The position numbers and the translations under genes were made by a program. Shown here one piece after another: positions 22,073 to 32,190 of a stretch of DNA of 64,000 nucleotides (its first letter is position 1; each line of letters opens with the position of its first letter). The stretch comes from Lentinus brumalis. Its lineage: Eukaryota > Basidiomycota > Agaricomycetes > Polyporales > Polyporaceae. The stretch is from positions 1,116,001-1,180,000 of the forward strand of contig MARA01000008.1 of the NCBI GenBank assembly GCA_001792895.1. Reading direction: 5' to 3'. Below the pieces are notes generated by a model. It had not been told where the DNA came from, searched no databases, and saw only the letters and a program-made list of their open reading frames with translations.

Positions 22073-24356
22073 TCAAGCAGGCACATAGCGAGCGCGCGGG
22101 ATCACTGCCCAGATGACTATGAGCGTGGAGATCATGGAAACGATGCTGAAAGCGCAGAACGTCAGTGCTCAGCACTACTACTCAAGGGACTGACTTACAA
22201 TGGCTGCAGAGACGCAATGCCGAACTTTGAAGCCAGCAAACCCGTTAGGAACGGCAGCATCGCCGAGCCGGCTTGGCCGATACTCGCAATGTAGCCTACG
22301 CAGCCTGTGAGGAGCCAGCGGGGCAGAATCGTCGTCGAGTGCAGCATGAGAATGGGGTACATCGGCCCCATGACGAGTCCAACCAGGGCCACGGCTATGG
22401 CGTTCTCGAGCAAGGAGGGAACAAGCCAGACTGTGATTTCGAGGCTGCCGAGGATGGGATCGTTAGTATGCGACCGGCCGGCAGATATAGTGATATGTCC
22501 TACCCGATTGCGACTACGGCGTAGAGGAAGAGCGCGAGGCGGTTACCGAGCTACATTAAGGTCAGCAGTGAGTCCGGATCTCTTTCAGGCGACATACCAT
22601 CTTGTTCAGCCACATGAGCGAAACCCGTCCGAGCATTAGCCCTAAAGCGAGGGTCATGAGTATGTTGCGCCCGCAGGTCGCTCTTGGACAGTACTCACCG
22701 CCAAAGAAACCAGATGCAATGTAACCAGAGCTCGAGCTCCCATGTCGCTCCTCCAGGATGTACGTGACGCTCCAACCTGACAAACCCACGGTTCCATTCA
22801 CCCCCGTAGCCGATTCGGATGGCGGAAACACGTACCGCCCATAGTTACTTCCACCCCAACATATATCAAGGCGAACGCCGCAATGAAGTGCACCTCCTTC
22901 AGGCTCAAGATCTGCTTGTACTTGTTGGTGTTGGTGGCTTCGTCGTCAGTGCCCTTCTCGCCCGACTCCTCCAAAATCACTGATCGATAGCAGGACATCC
23001 TTAGGACATTCGAATTGATAGAATTGATACGCACTGACCTTCCTGCCTCTTTCCACGGAACACCAGCCACGAGCATGCAATGACCGAAAGGTAGAGTCCG
23101 ACGGTAATGATGTAATGGAAGGACCAGTGGGTATCGCTCTTCGCGAATTGAGTGGAGACCAGCGGGGCGACAAGCGCGCCGGATCCTTGAGGATGGACAG
23201 ATCAGTACCACGGCGTTCAAGGACAACAACACCTACCGTATACGCCATGCATGATGCCCATCTTCGTGGGAGAGTTCAGCGCCGCTACGAACCCGTTCGC
23301 ATGGGCGTGCAGGAGGGACAAGCCGAAACCGCTCAAAACGAAGGCACAGCAGAGAAGAGGGAAGGGCCCCGCAGGGCTGATGGCGATGAATGCGACGGCC
23401 TGCAAGACAGCCCCTGGAGTACGGAAGATGAGGGTACGTCCGCGGATAGAGACGTCAAGTAAGCGTACCAATAAGTAGAACCTAGGGAGAATATAACTCG
23501 TGAAAGACACAGCTTGAGGGCGCACCGATCAACATACCTTTCCGAAGCCGAACTTGTCCGTCAAGTAGACATTGGCCATCGCACCCAAGAAGAAGCCCTG
23601 AAAGACACGGTCAGTCGTTGAAACCGATGAAATTAGTAAGCCCTACGCAAGCACTCGTCACAAAGACCAAGGACACAACAGCGAAGCCAATCTGTCATTG
23701 CAAATCGCTTAGTAGTCCGCCTCGCAAGTGCGATAGGAACGACATACGTGATAGTGAGCTTGCAGCCGAGGCAGCATCGGTCCCGTCGTGCCGTCACACC
23801 AACCCACAACGAAGACCGCCCAGCATATCGCAGAAAAATGCATCAGACCCTTGCGTTTCTGGAGAGCTCTCTCTTCTGGAGAGACTGCAGGCGGCTGGGC
23901 AGTCAAGTCGGCCTCCGCAGGGACTGCACTTGGAGACTGAGTGGAGGTGCCGCCCTCAACGTCCCCCACATGCGCGACATCGGCGCGAGACCCGGCTTCT
24001 GTTGTCTGTATGGCGGTCGTGGTACCGGGGTGCTCTTCACGGGAATGAGATCTGATGGAAAACAGCTGAATCTCCTCCCGTTCCGCCGCTGGAAGAGGCC
24101 CGAGCGGGCGGATATGTGATGAGTCGGCCCATTTCCGCTTGCGATCGTTCAAGGTGGCGGCAGGATACTCGTAGGGTAGCGCAGAGGCGAGCTCGCCGAG
24201 GGGATACGCTGGTGCGCGCAACATGGCCCTTTCAGCGGCTCGGAGGCGGAGGAGCGGCGAGTCGAACACAACAGTCGGAGTGTGGTTCTGAACTTGTTCC
24301 TCCGTGACGACGTCGATCGACATTAATGTGAGGTTGCGATTGGTGGACTCCGCCAT
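22073..24356 (-). CDS. MFS transporter (Bsc6/fucose-permease-like), intact copy
   Basis: A plasma- or organelle-membrane permease of the major facilitator superfamily. Exon 1 starts with MAESTNRNLTLMS and encodes a soluble N-terminal tail of about 160 residues, then the first helix with FVVGWCDGTTGPMLPRLQ. Further exons carry IGFAVVSLVFVTSACVG, GAMANVYLTDKFGFGK, FPLLCCAFVLSGFGLSLLHA, GALVAPLVSTQFAKS, KYKQILSLKEVHFIAAFAL, GWSVTYILEERHGSSSSGY, LMLGRVSLMWLNK, GLVMGPMYPILMLHSTTILP, GYIASIGQAGSAMLPFLTGL and finally IVSMISTLIVIWAVIPRARY with the stop at 22073. About ten to twelve helices can be counted. The GWxDGTTGPxLPR signature is shared with the copy at 46.4 kb. The substrate is unknown. No frame break was seen, so the gene is probably functional. 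Confidence 0.85.
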
Positions 24357-24958
24357 CGCCGTTTGTGGTGCTAAGAAGGAAAAGTTCGAGTCCTGCTACC
24401 AAGGGAGTACTTGCCAACAGTAGTAACTTATATGACCCGAACATCCTGCTCACTCAGCACCTGACGTCTTCGTGGGACGATACCTCAGCCTATAAAGATC
24501 CAAGGATCGTCAGTCTCGGCCCCGCCCATGGGTAGAGGGTTCGGTTGGGAGTCGCATTTGTTCTCTGGGCGCGAGGCTGGCCACTGCACACTCCCATCTG
24601 CGCTGACGAATCTCAGTCTGACTCACTCCGTCCGCGCTGACCAAGCTTGTCCCGCTTGAGTGTACGCTGAGAGCGGGACGTCATGGGTTCCGCCACGTAT
24701 TCCTGCTTCAATTTCTTGGCGACTCGAGTCAGATGAAAGTCAGAAGATGGCTAGACTGATCCCGGAATGCGGACCGGCGTACGTAAGCGCAAGAGTCTAT
24801 CGCATAAGGAAAGTGTACTGAACGCTCACCGTGGTGCACGCAACGCCACCACCGGAAGAGCTCAAGAAACATATGCGGCCGGAGGAGCGAAGACGAACGA
24901 GCGGTTGAATCCAAAGCAACAAGTAAATTCCAGATACATCACCGACACCAAAGCTGCC
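24357..24958. other. Intergenic: MFS promoter and PDK1 3' region
   Basis: Both flanking genes are on the minus strand. This stretch should hold the MFS promoter and the end of the kinase transcript. No further gene was seen. Confidence 0.45.
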
Positions 24959-27159
24959 TCAAACCGCTAACATAGACGATATCTTCTCGGCCCAGATGGA
25001 GGCGGTCGTCTCGTCTGCAAACTCATAGACGTAATCTTTGTCCCCTAGCGCACCCTAGGTCAGCATAACGATCGCAGCTGATTGTCAAATGGACGCCGCA
25101 CCATATGTACAACCAGCCTTCGTTGGGCACTGTCCGCTGTGCACGCCAGCTTCTTCCCTGAAGCGCGCAGCTCCAACACATGCTTGATGTCGGAAGGTTT
25201 TGGTGGCTTCTTGTCGTCCAGCAGAACACACAGTAGGCGCGAGCGAGAAGTGAGGAGAAGGGCGCATGGACGCGGCTGTTTGAGCAAGCCCTTGCGGACA
25301 GACGTAGTGACCGCCGCGAGAGAACTGATCGTCTCCCCATGCGATAGGATGTTGGACCTGCGCAGTCACAAGGCACTTAAGCCGTCAACTCACGGTCACG
25401 CCCGGGGAGGGGACCCACCAATTCTTCGCCTTCAGCACCGGATCATCAAGGTCGCCGTCAGTCGCAGCCTCCGTATCAGTGAGACCACCGTTAGTATCAG
25501 TGAGACCACCGTTAGCTGCAGCTTCTGGAGAGGTATCCGCACTAGCAGATGGCTCGGGCTTGTCCGGCGCGACGGTCTCGGCGACCTCGCACGGTCTCAC
25601 GTCTGGTGGCACATCTTCAGGCGCAGTGAAAGATACCCCTTCCGCGGGTTCGAGTGGTCCACCATGTTGTGGCGCATGTAGTGGCGATCGTAAGTTGACG
25701 AGGCTGAACTCATTCACAACATTGTCCCAAAGCTCTTCATCCTCCGGCTCCGAACCACTGGGCTGTACGATTCCCGTTTCTGGTGGTACTGGGGATCTGT
25801 CCACAAAGTATCCCAGCGTATTGGCGTGTCCGTGTCTCCCGATGTAGCGGTGAAGAATGCATGTTCACGGAGCTCCGCGGGCGATGACTTCGGCTCGACG
25901 CCGAGACGTTCAGATGGGTCTAGGACCTGACGTGTGACGTGAGCAAGAGGTCTGTCCCTGAGTTGCCGCGAGAACATACCACGAGCCGCTGCACCAGGTC
26001 CTTTGCGCTGTCGTAAAAGCCTTCCGGGAAAGTGTAGTCAAGAGCCTCAATCTTGCGGAAGCTTTGGTAGTCGTTTATAGCCGCGAATGCGGGGTGGCCA
26101 GCCACCATGAAGAAAAGCGAGCAGCCAATCGCCCAGAAGTCGGAGCTAGCGGATACGGTCAGACTTAATTACTGAGTTCACATACATACATCGACGTGCC
26201 TATTACTGGTTGTCTTCGACGCTCGATTGAGGAGCTCTGGCGAGACATATGCCGCACTTCCTACGAACGTACTTGCGCGAGGTGCTGCAGATGTCATGAG
26301 CTCTGCACTCAGACGCACAAACACGAGCGAGAAAATCGCGCACATAGGTCGCCATCTGGAGAGAGGTATGCTGAGCCGAAATCTGTGAGCTTGATCCTCA
26401 TGTCTGGATCCAGTAAGACGTTCTCGGGTTTCAGATCTCTATGCACAATGCCCTTGCTGTGGATCCAGAGTACGGTGTCCACGATTTGGGCCGTATACCA
26501 TCGTGCACACCGGAGCGACAAGGAACCCTGCTTCTTGACCAGGTCGGCAAGGTCGCCGTGGGGCGCAAGATCCAGGACGAAGTCTGGGAAGACCGTGAAT
26601 GAACGGGAACGTACAACGCGCATGTAGTCGGGGTACGTACAGAGGGAGGTCTCATCCTGGAATGCGGCATACATCTTCACGATGCCGGGATGGGTACCAG
26701 ACAGCTTAGCGAGCGCGTCCTTCTCCACGCTAGCATACTTGACCTTCTTCTGCTTGATCAACTGCGCCTTGCTGAGTATCTTCACCGCAAACCGCTTTCC
26801 CGTCCCCGTATGAACCGCCTCCATAACCTACGACCATGCCCATGTCCAGCCCCTTTCGCGCGACATGGTCATAAGTCAGGACGTACCGTCGACCACGACC
26901 CGCATCCCAACTCCTTCAAGAATTGAAAATCTTGTGGCGACGACATCTTGGGTGGCTGCGAGGGCGACGCGGGGGAGACAGGTACAGGTACATCGGTGAC
27001 GGCGGTTGGAGCGGTGGCTGGCGAGCCCAGTCGATCGGGCTCCCTTTCGCCGTCATCGCGAAAGCCCACCAGAGCCCAGGCGGGCGGATTGCTTCCGCCG
27101 AGCGGCTGCGCCAACGTAGACGTCGTGTAAGGCGAAGGAGTGCTCGTTGTCGCCGCCAT
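24959..27159 (-). CDS. PKH1: PDK1/Pkh-type AGC kinase with C-terminal PH domain
   Basis: A master AGC kinase that phosphorylates the activation loops of other AGC kinases in sphingolipid and cell-integrity signalling. The start is the ATG in GCCGCCATGG. The N-terminal 60 residues are disordered. Kinase motifs in order: glycine loop GCGSWSTV, ATP lysine in FAVKILSK, catalytic HRDLKPEN, DFG in LTDFGSAY, activation loop STFVGSAAYVSPELL (the Ser/Thr-Phe-Val-Gly site typical of PDK1), FWAIGCSLFFMVAG, and LDPSERLGV. After an acidic linker the last exons encode a PH domain: CALLLTSRSRLLCVLLDDKK, VLELRASGKKLACT, and YVYEFADETTASIWAEKI near the C-terminus. All catalytic residues are present. Its promoter is shared with NUP96 and is now split by a retrotransposon. 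Confidence 0.9.
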
Positions 27160-27396
27160 GGACGACCTCAAAGATGTGTGACTGCGAGGGACCCAAGGTC
27201 AGTGCCGCCGCTCAGCGCGCTGCCAGAGAACGATGTCACTTGTCACATCTTTGTCCGGATCCGTTAGGGTGAGCTGGATGCTAGGTTTCCGCGACGCGAT
27301 GAAGATGTAGGTATGTAGACCGGAGACAGCTCGTGGACGTCGACGACGACGGTGAAGCCGGTGGTTGCAGTCTCATATCAGCGCGTATTGTGCGGG
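27160..27396 (-). promoter_or_regulatory. PDK1 half of the split PDK1-NUP96 bidirectional promoter
   Basis: This is the native DNA between the PDK1 start codon and the retrotransposon. Together with 37133-37214 it once formed a divergent intergenic region of about 320 bp serving both genes. No clear TATA box was found on the PDK1 side. Confidence 0.7.
27392..27396 (+). repeat. Target-site duplication, left copy (GGGCG)
   Basis: Five bases immediately before the TG of the 5' LTR; the same five bases follow the 3' LTR. A 5-bp duplication is normal for Ty3/gypsy integration. Confidence 0.9.
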
Positions 27397-27664
27397 CGTG
27401 TAACGGGCGCGTACCTTTCCTTTCCCGGGCTCCGCGCCACATTACTTTCTCTCTCTCTCTTTGCCCCGAGTTCCTGCCTAGACCGTCCTTTGCGTTCCTG
27501 TTCCTAGTGCGCACGGACCATCCAGAGTAGTATATAAGAGTAGGCAGTTTTGCATGTAGTCGTTAGCGTTCACAAGAGAGCAGACTTGCAACCTGTCTTT
27601 GTATCGTGTGCGTTCTAGACCGTGTGACCAGAGCCTTTCCTATTCAGGAATCGTCACGGTTACA
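27397..27664 (+). repeat. 5' LTR (268 bp)
   Basis: It begins TGTAAC and ends GTTACA, giving the usual TG...CA ends. It contains a pyrimidine tract, a TATA box at 27531-27537 and, downstream of it, the likely transcription start and R/U5 region. It matches the 3' LTR across its whole length apart from two short-tract length differences. Confidence 0.95.
27531..27537 (+). promoter_or_regulatory. TATA box of the 5' LTR
   Basis: TATATAA about 130 nt before the LTR end, placed to start the genomic RNA of the element within the LTR. Confidence 0.7.
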
Positions 27665-27884
27665 TCTTTTTGACAGTCGTCTCGTACGACTATCTGCTTA
27701 ACTCTCTACTCTACTCGACTCTACTCGACTCTATCTCTCCCCCCCCTTCTCGCTTCATCTTCAAAACTCTATCTGGGTGTCGACACCGTCTGGCCTCTCT
27801 CGAGTCTGATCAACTCGAGCTTCCGACCGTCGACGACCACCAAAAACACTCGAAAACCGCAAACACACACCGTTCCTCTCAGTC

Positions 27885-30085
27885 ATGGCGTACAACCTTC
27901 GTTATGGACGTGGAGCGTCGTCTCCAGAGCAGGACACGGTGCCTGGTGAGTTCCATACATCTATTGTCTCTACTAACAATACCACGTTTGGTTCCAGCCT
28001 CACCAGTCTTCCCCCCTCCCCCACCGCGAGCGTCCGTCTCGTTTCCGGAGTACTATCTGGGCCGCTTTCGGACGGCTCAGAGATGTCTCCGCGACTTCCC
28101 TCAGATGCGCAGCAGCCCGCTCGCTCTGAGGTAGATCCCGTCGAGCAGCTTGCCGGCGGTGATGTAGTACTTACTCCAGACAATAATACATCCATTGTCA
28201 TCCCGAATAAGGAGCCCGAGACGTCGGGACTTCTGCACTCGCCCAGTCAGTTGGGACACGAGGTCGCGCCTGAGGAAGACGGCCGGCCCAGCGTCACTGA
28301 TCACCACCGTCGTGCTCGAAGCATAGAGCTTCCGAGTTCGACTGTTGCGTCTCGCGTACCGACGGTCTCGGATGACCCGCGCGACACTTCAATCACGTCG
28401 TCGGAAGACGACCAGCCCAGGGGCAGCAGGACGGTACCACTCCTGTATGTCCGGAGCCTGTGGCTGAACCCCAGGCTCAACCTTCGACTGCTCAACGTGA
28501 GGCGTTTGAGCAGGCTGAGCTCAATATGACTCAGGATCAGCGCGAACAAGTGCACCGCCGCATGGAGGCGGTTGGTTACTCTGCGCGTGAAGAACGACCC
28601 CCTTCGCGGGGTGAAGGACCTTCTACTAAGGCGAAAGGCAAGATGGCTGATCCCTCGAACTGGGGAAGTTCGGGCATCCCTCCTGAGGAGCTCGACATTG
28701 AAGCGCAGGAACGCGCGTTCAAAACCTTTCAACTATTACGGGAAACTACTGTGCCTAATGAACAGACTAATCCAGAGGCCGCGCACTCGGGCTACCGCCC
28801 CTTGCGTGATCATCAGGCTTCGCACTCGCACAACTACACTGCTGTGCCCGAGTCCGGGCGTGCCCCAACCTACGACACTACTGTCGGAGCGGACCCGACC
28901 GAGGTCCACGCTCTCAAGGACGAGGTGTCCGCCCTGCGTGAGCTTGTAGGTCAGCTACTGGCCGAGCGAAAGGTTTCCTTCGCTGCGGAGCCTGTCATGC
29001 GCGACGAGGTGCTGTCCAACGCGAGGACGGTGCCGGACGTCTACCTTGGCACTTCTGCGTCGACCGCGGTGCCGAGGACTGGAGGAGTAAGCATCAGCGG
29101 GCCTACTCAGTTGGGCGCTGCCAGCGTCGCTCGCACGTTGATGCCGTCGGCGCAGCTCGATCCCAAGAGTTACCTGGGACGCATGTTCGCTGCTCCGGGT
29201 GCTGGTGGTCCTCCTTCTGGGCCTCCTGACGGCGGGGATGATGGCGGATCTGCTGGGCCTTGGAGCTCCCTGCCAAAGGCTGCGGCATCTGCCAAACAGT
29301 TAGTACTCAAGCCTAGAGAACCCACCACTTACAGTGGTGCGGCGAACCTCGCGTCCTTCCAGAAGTTCGCGCAGGAGGCTCGCGCTTACTTGGTTGGGTA
29401 CAATGTACCCTCTGAACAGCAGGCGTTCATCATCTCCCGGTACCTGACCGGGAGAGCTTGGGACTTCTATCAGTACACTGTGTCGGGTGATCCAGAGAAC
29501 TGGGACATACAACGCATATTGGTCGAACTATTCGACTATTGCTTCCCTCTTGATTTCCGGCAGAGCAGGCGTGAGGAGCTTGAAGCTGCAAAGCAGGGCA
29601 ACAAATCAGTTAAAGCCTTCGTTCACGAACTCAATGGGCTGTACATCATGGTCGGACATGTACCTGAGAACATGAAGGTTCAGAAACTGTGGTACAGCCT
29701 TGAGCCGTACATTCAAGAGAAGCTGTGGTGGGCGACACTTACCCCTGAGACTGCCTCGTGGGACGAAGTACGCCATACCGCGGAACTTGCGGAGATCGCG
29801 CGTAATGCCGGTCAGACTGCATACAAGAAGGCGGCGCGTCCGGGTCATAGCGCACAGACGCAGCCTCAGGCCCCATTCGGGGGCTCGCGCTCCGCTCCGC
29901 GTACCTCGGGCACTTCGATGCCGACTGGGAGGAAGACTCCCAATAGCGGTGGTCGGACTTCGCAGTCTAATCATGGCCGCGATGCTGCGGGGGTACCTCG
30001 CTTTAACTCTGCGTCGTCGACCTCGGGACCTCGCGGTACAACGGCAATAGGCCTGCTCAGAGTTCGTCAGCTACACCGAAGCTGA
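27885..30085 (+). pseudogene. gag: Retrotransposon gag (capsid region), frame broken
   Basis: This encodes the structural protein of the particle. Translation can start at the ATG for MAYNLRYGRG, in a leader-like context 220 nt after the LTR. The first part (to about 28430) is a Ser/Asp/Pro-rich region ending TSITSSEDDQP. The reading then continues one frame over with PEPVAEPQAQPSTAQ. The capsid-type core lies in the second part: ALKDEVSALRELVGQLLAE (coiled coil), then TYSGAANLASFQKFAQEA, FIISRYLTGRAWDFYQYTV, and VKAFVHELNGLYIMVG, as in Ty3/gypsy Gag (retrotrans_gag). This frame ends at 30085, just before the zinc knuckle, which lies in a third frame. The frame changes could be programmed, but their number favours mutation or sequence error. 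Confidence 0.85.
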
Positions 30086-30189
30086 GCGATAAGGAGAAAG
30101 CCGACTTACGCGCGGCCGGGAAGTGCTTCATCTGCAGAGAAGCAGGGCACTTACAGCGCAATTGCCCTAAGGCTAACCGCGTCTCGTCG
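30064..30189 (+). pseudogene. Gag zinc knuckle (nucleocapsid)
   Basis: A CCHC knuckle (CFICREAGHLQRNC, spacing C-x2-C-x4-H-x4-C) that binds the element's RNA. It follows the Gag core directly but lies one frame away from it and in the same frame as the acidic block that follows. Confidence 0.85.
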
Positions 30190-31910
30190 AACAAGAAGGG
30201 ACAGCCTCCGGGGCTTGCCAGCTTCAATATCGAGTTGGACCTGGAGGGCGCAGAGCAGCTTCGAGACCTGGCGGAGTCCACTGCTCGTGCGGACGAGTTA
30301 GAACTTCACGCGGTTGACATAGCTTGGGAGTCGGATGCAGATGATGACTCACCGGTATGCCGTCCGCCGAGTCGTACGGACTCAATTCCGTCCTTGCAGT
30401 CCGTCTCGGATTCATCTTCGGAAGATCTCAACGATGCTAGTCTGTCGGACACCATTAGCATGGTATCCTCTTGGTCTTCACATGAGGAGTCTGACAATAC
30501 CGGTCTCTACGAAGCCTTCATGGATGCTTGGCGTGAACAGCATGCACCTCCCTTGTTCGTTTCGGAGGACCCCTTCGATGACTTGCCCAGTCTACAGTCT
30601 GTATCAGATACTGTGGACACCGAAGCCGAGGACATTACCTGTCCTGTCACGGGAGAGTTAGCTCTGTCAGACAATGACGAGCTGTTCTCTCACCTGGTAT
30701 TGCCCGAAGTCCGACCGCGAGGTACCTCTCGCTTTGAGCTAGGCCATCTGCGACGCGCTGTCCCCGAGGCAGCACCCGAGGATGCGCTGGCCGAAGGAGC
30801 TCGTGCCGCGTTGAATTGGACTTTGCGGTTCCCTAGCAAGCAGATTGCGGCGCGTATCTTCGGCGACCGCTTCTCGAGCTTCCAGCATGACGGCTTTGTG
30901 GAAATCCAGGATCAGTATTTATCATTCTGTGTCCTATGCCCCAATCACGTACTGGAGAACCCCCTGCTTGACATCAAACAGTGGTATGCGCGGAAGGTCC
31001 GCGCAGGCTTGGCGGACACCTTCTCTGATGAGGATCTGAATGGCGAGCTTGTCGACCTGTTCATCGAACCAATAAATGTCTATCAGCATCATGACAATGG
31101 GCTCGTTCTCATGGACGACATACCGTGTGAGTCCGAGGTCCTCGAGCCCCTGGTTTTGCCTCCTCGCGCCCAAGATAGCGGCATCTCCGTGGGCAACGGG
31201 GACTTGTACTGGATGCGTGCAGTGTCCATTCTGCGCGCCCACCGTCCGTACTTCCTCGATGACGAGCTTGAAGACGAGCTTGACTTTTATCTTGAGCCCT
31301 TCGGGGACTACTTCATGGTCTGGACCGGTGCTGGGTTTCTCGACCCGCCGCTCTTGGAGTGCGCTCGACTGCGTGATCCGCAGTTCGACATTGCGGACTG
31401 GTTCCGTATGGAAGTCCTCCGAGAGTTCAAGACTTGCGCCGCAGCGCTCGAGCCTGGGTTGATGGGCTATGTCCTCGCTGAAGGCGCAGCTGCGATCCTT
31501 GAGGTCTGCTGTCCATATCCGGAGGGCGTGGAACATGATGAGCTGCGCTTTGAGTGCGTTCAGCTCGGTGACAAGGTGCATGTCATCGACAATTACCTGG
31601 ACATCCGGGGCGACTGCGCTCTCGCGCTGCTCGAGAATCCGGCCTTCAATGTCGTTGACTGGCATGCTCGTCATGCCCGGGCTGCCATTCTTGGTGCTCC
31701 CTTCAATCTAGAGGATCTGGAAGACGAATTAGTGCGTCTCTTCAATGGAGAACTAGACTCGAATGACTTGCCTAGCCGGTGCTACGAGGCATTAGAGCTG
31801 AACGCAGTCGGGGGTGCTCCACCGCTGCCAGCCGTCCAACGTAATGCCGCTACGCCGCGCGACTTCAGACGTTTGATCCCGGAGCCAGTGATCGTGGTGG
31901 TGGAATTAAC
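30190..31910 (+). CDS. Acidic repeat block between zinc knuckle and protease
   Basis: About 570 residues in the frame of the zinc knuckle, strongly acidic, with no counterpart that I know in classical Ty3/gypsy polyproteins. The first part is Ser/Asp-rich and repeats LPSLQSVSD-like strings (near 30385 and 30590). The second part has three imperfect modules of 75-95 residues (about 30789-31068, 31201-31425, 31471-31749). Each contains a Leu/Asp helix and a shared core of type L-x-x-P-x-[LF]-[DN]-[IV]-x-[DQ]-W (NPLLDIKQW, DPQFDIADW, NPAFNVVDW). The first and third also share LAEGA at the start and ELVxLF at the end. The frame runs on to 32058 but is replaced by the protease frame near 31.9 kb. 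Function is unknown. Confidence 0.7.
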
Positions 31911-32190
31911 GGGCATCCCGCCCGTGCGCTGCTTGACACCGGTTCCCTGGGTGACTTTATGTCTTCACGGCTACAGAATCAACTTGGAATCACTCCTCTC
32001 GAGCTTGCTAAGCCCTTACCTGTTCATCTTGCAGTCAGGGTTCACGCGCGAAGATTAGCATTGGCTGTAAAGCGCAGATTTCGTATCAGGACATATCAGA
32101 ATCACGGTACTTCGACGTGATCAACTTACTGAATTATGACCTGATTCTTGGGACTCCGTTCCTGTTTCAACATCGCATCTCCCTTGGCTT
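31902..32190 (+). pseudogene. Retrotransposon aspartic protease, frame broken
   Basis: The active-site motif ALLDTGSLGDFM (DTG) is preceded by GINGHPAR and followed by SRLQNQLGITPLELAKPLPV. The domain then jumps one frame at about 32037 to continue with QGSRAKISIGCKA and the second conserved segment NYDLILGTPF, which already lies in the RT frame. The protease would process Gag-Pol. The jump looks like the loss of a single base in a GTCCAG-like string. Both catalytic and flap-proximal parts are recognisable. Confidence 0.85.
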
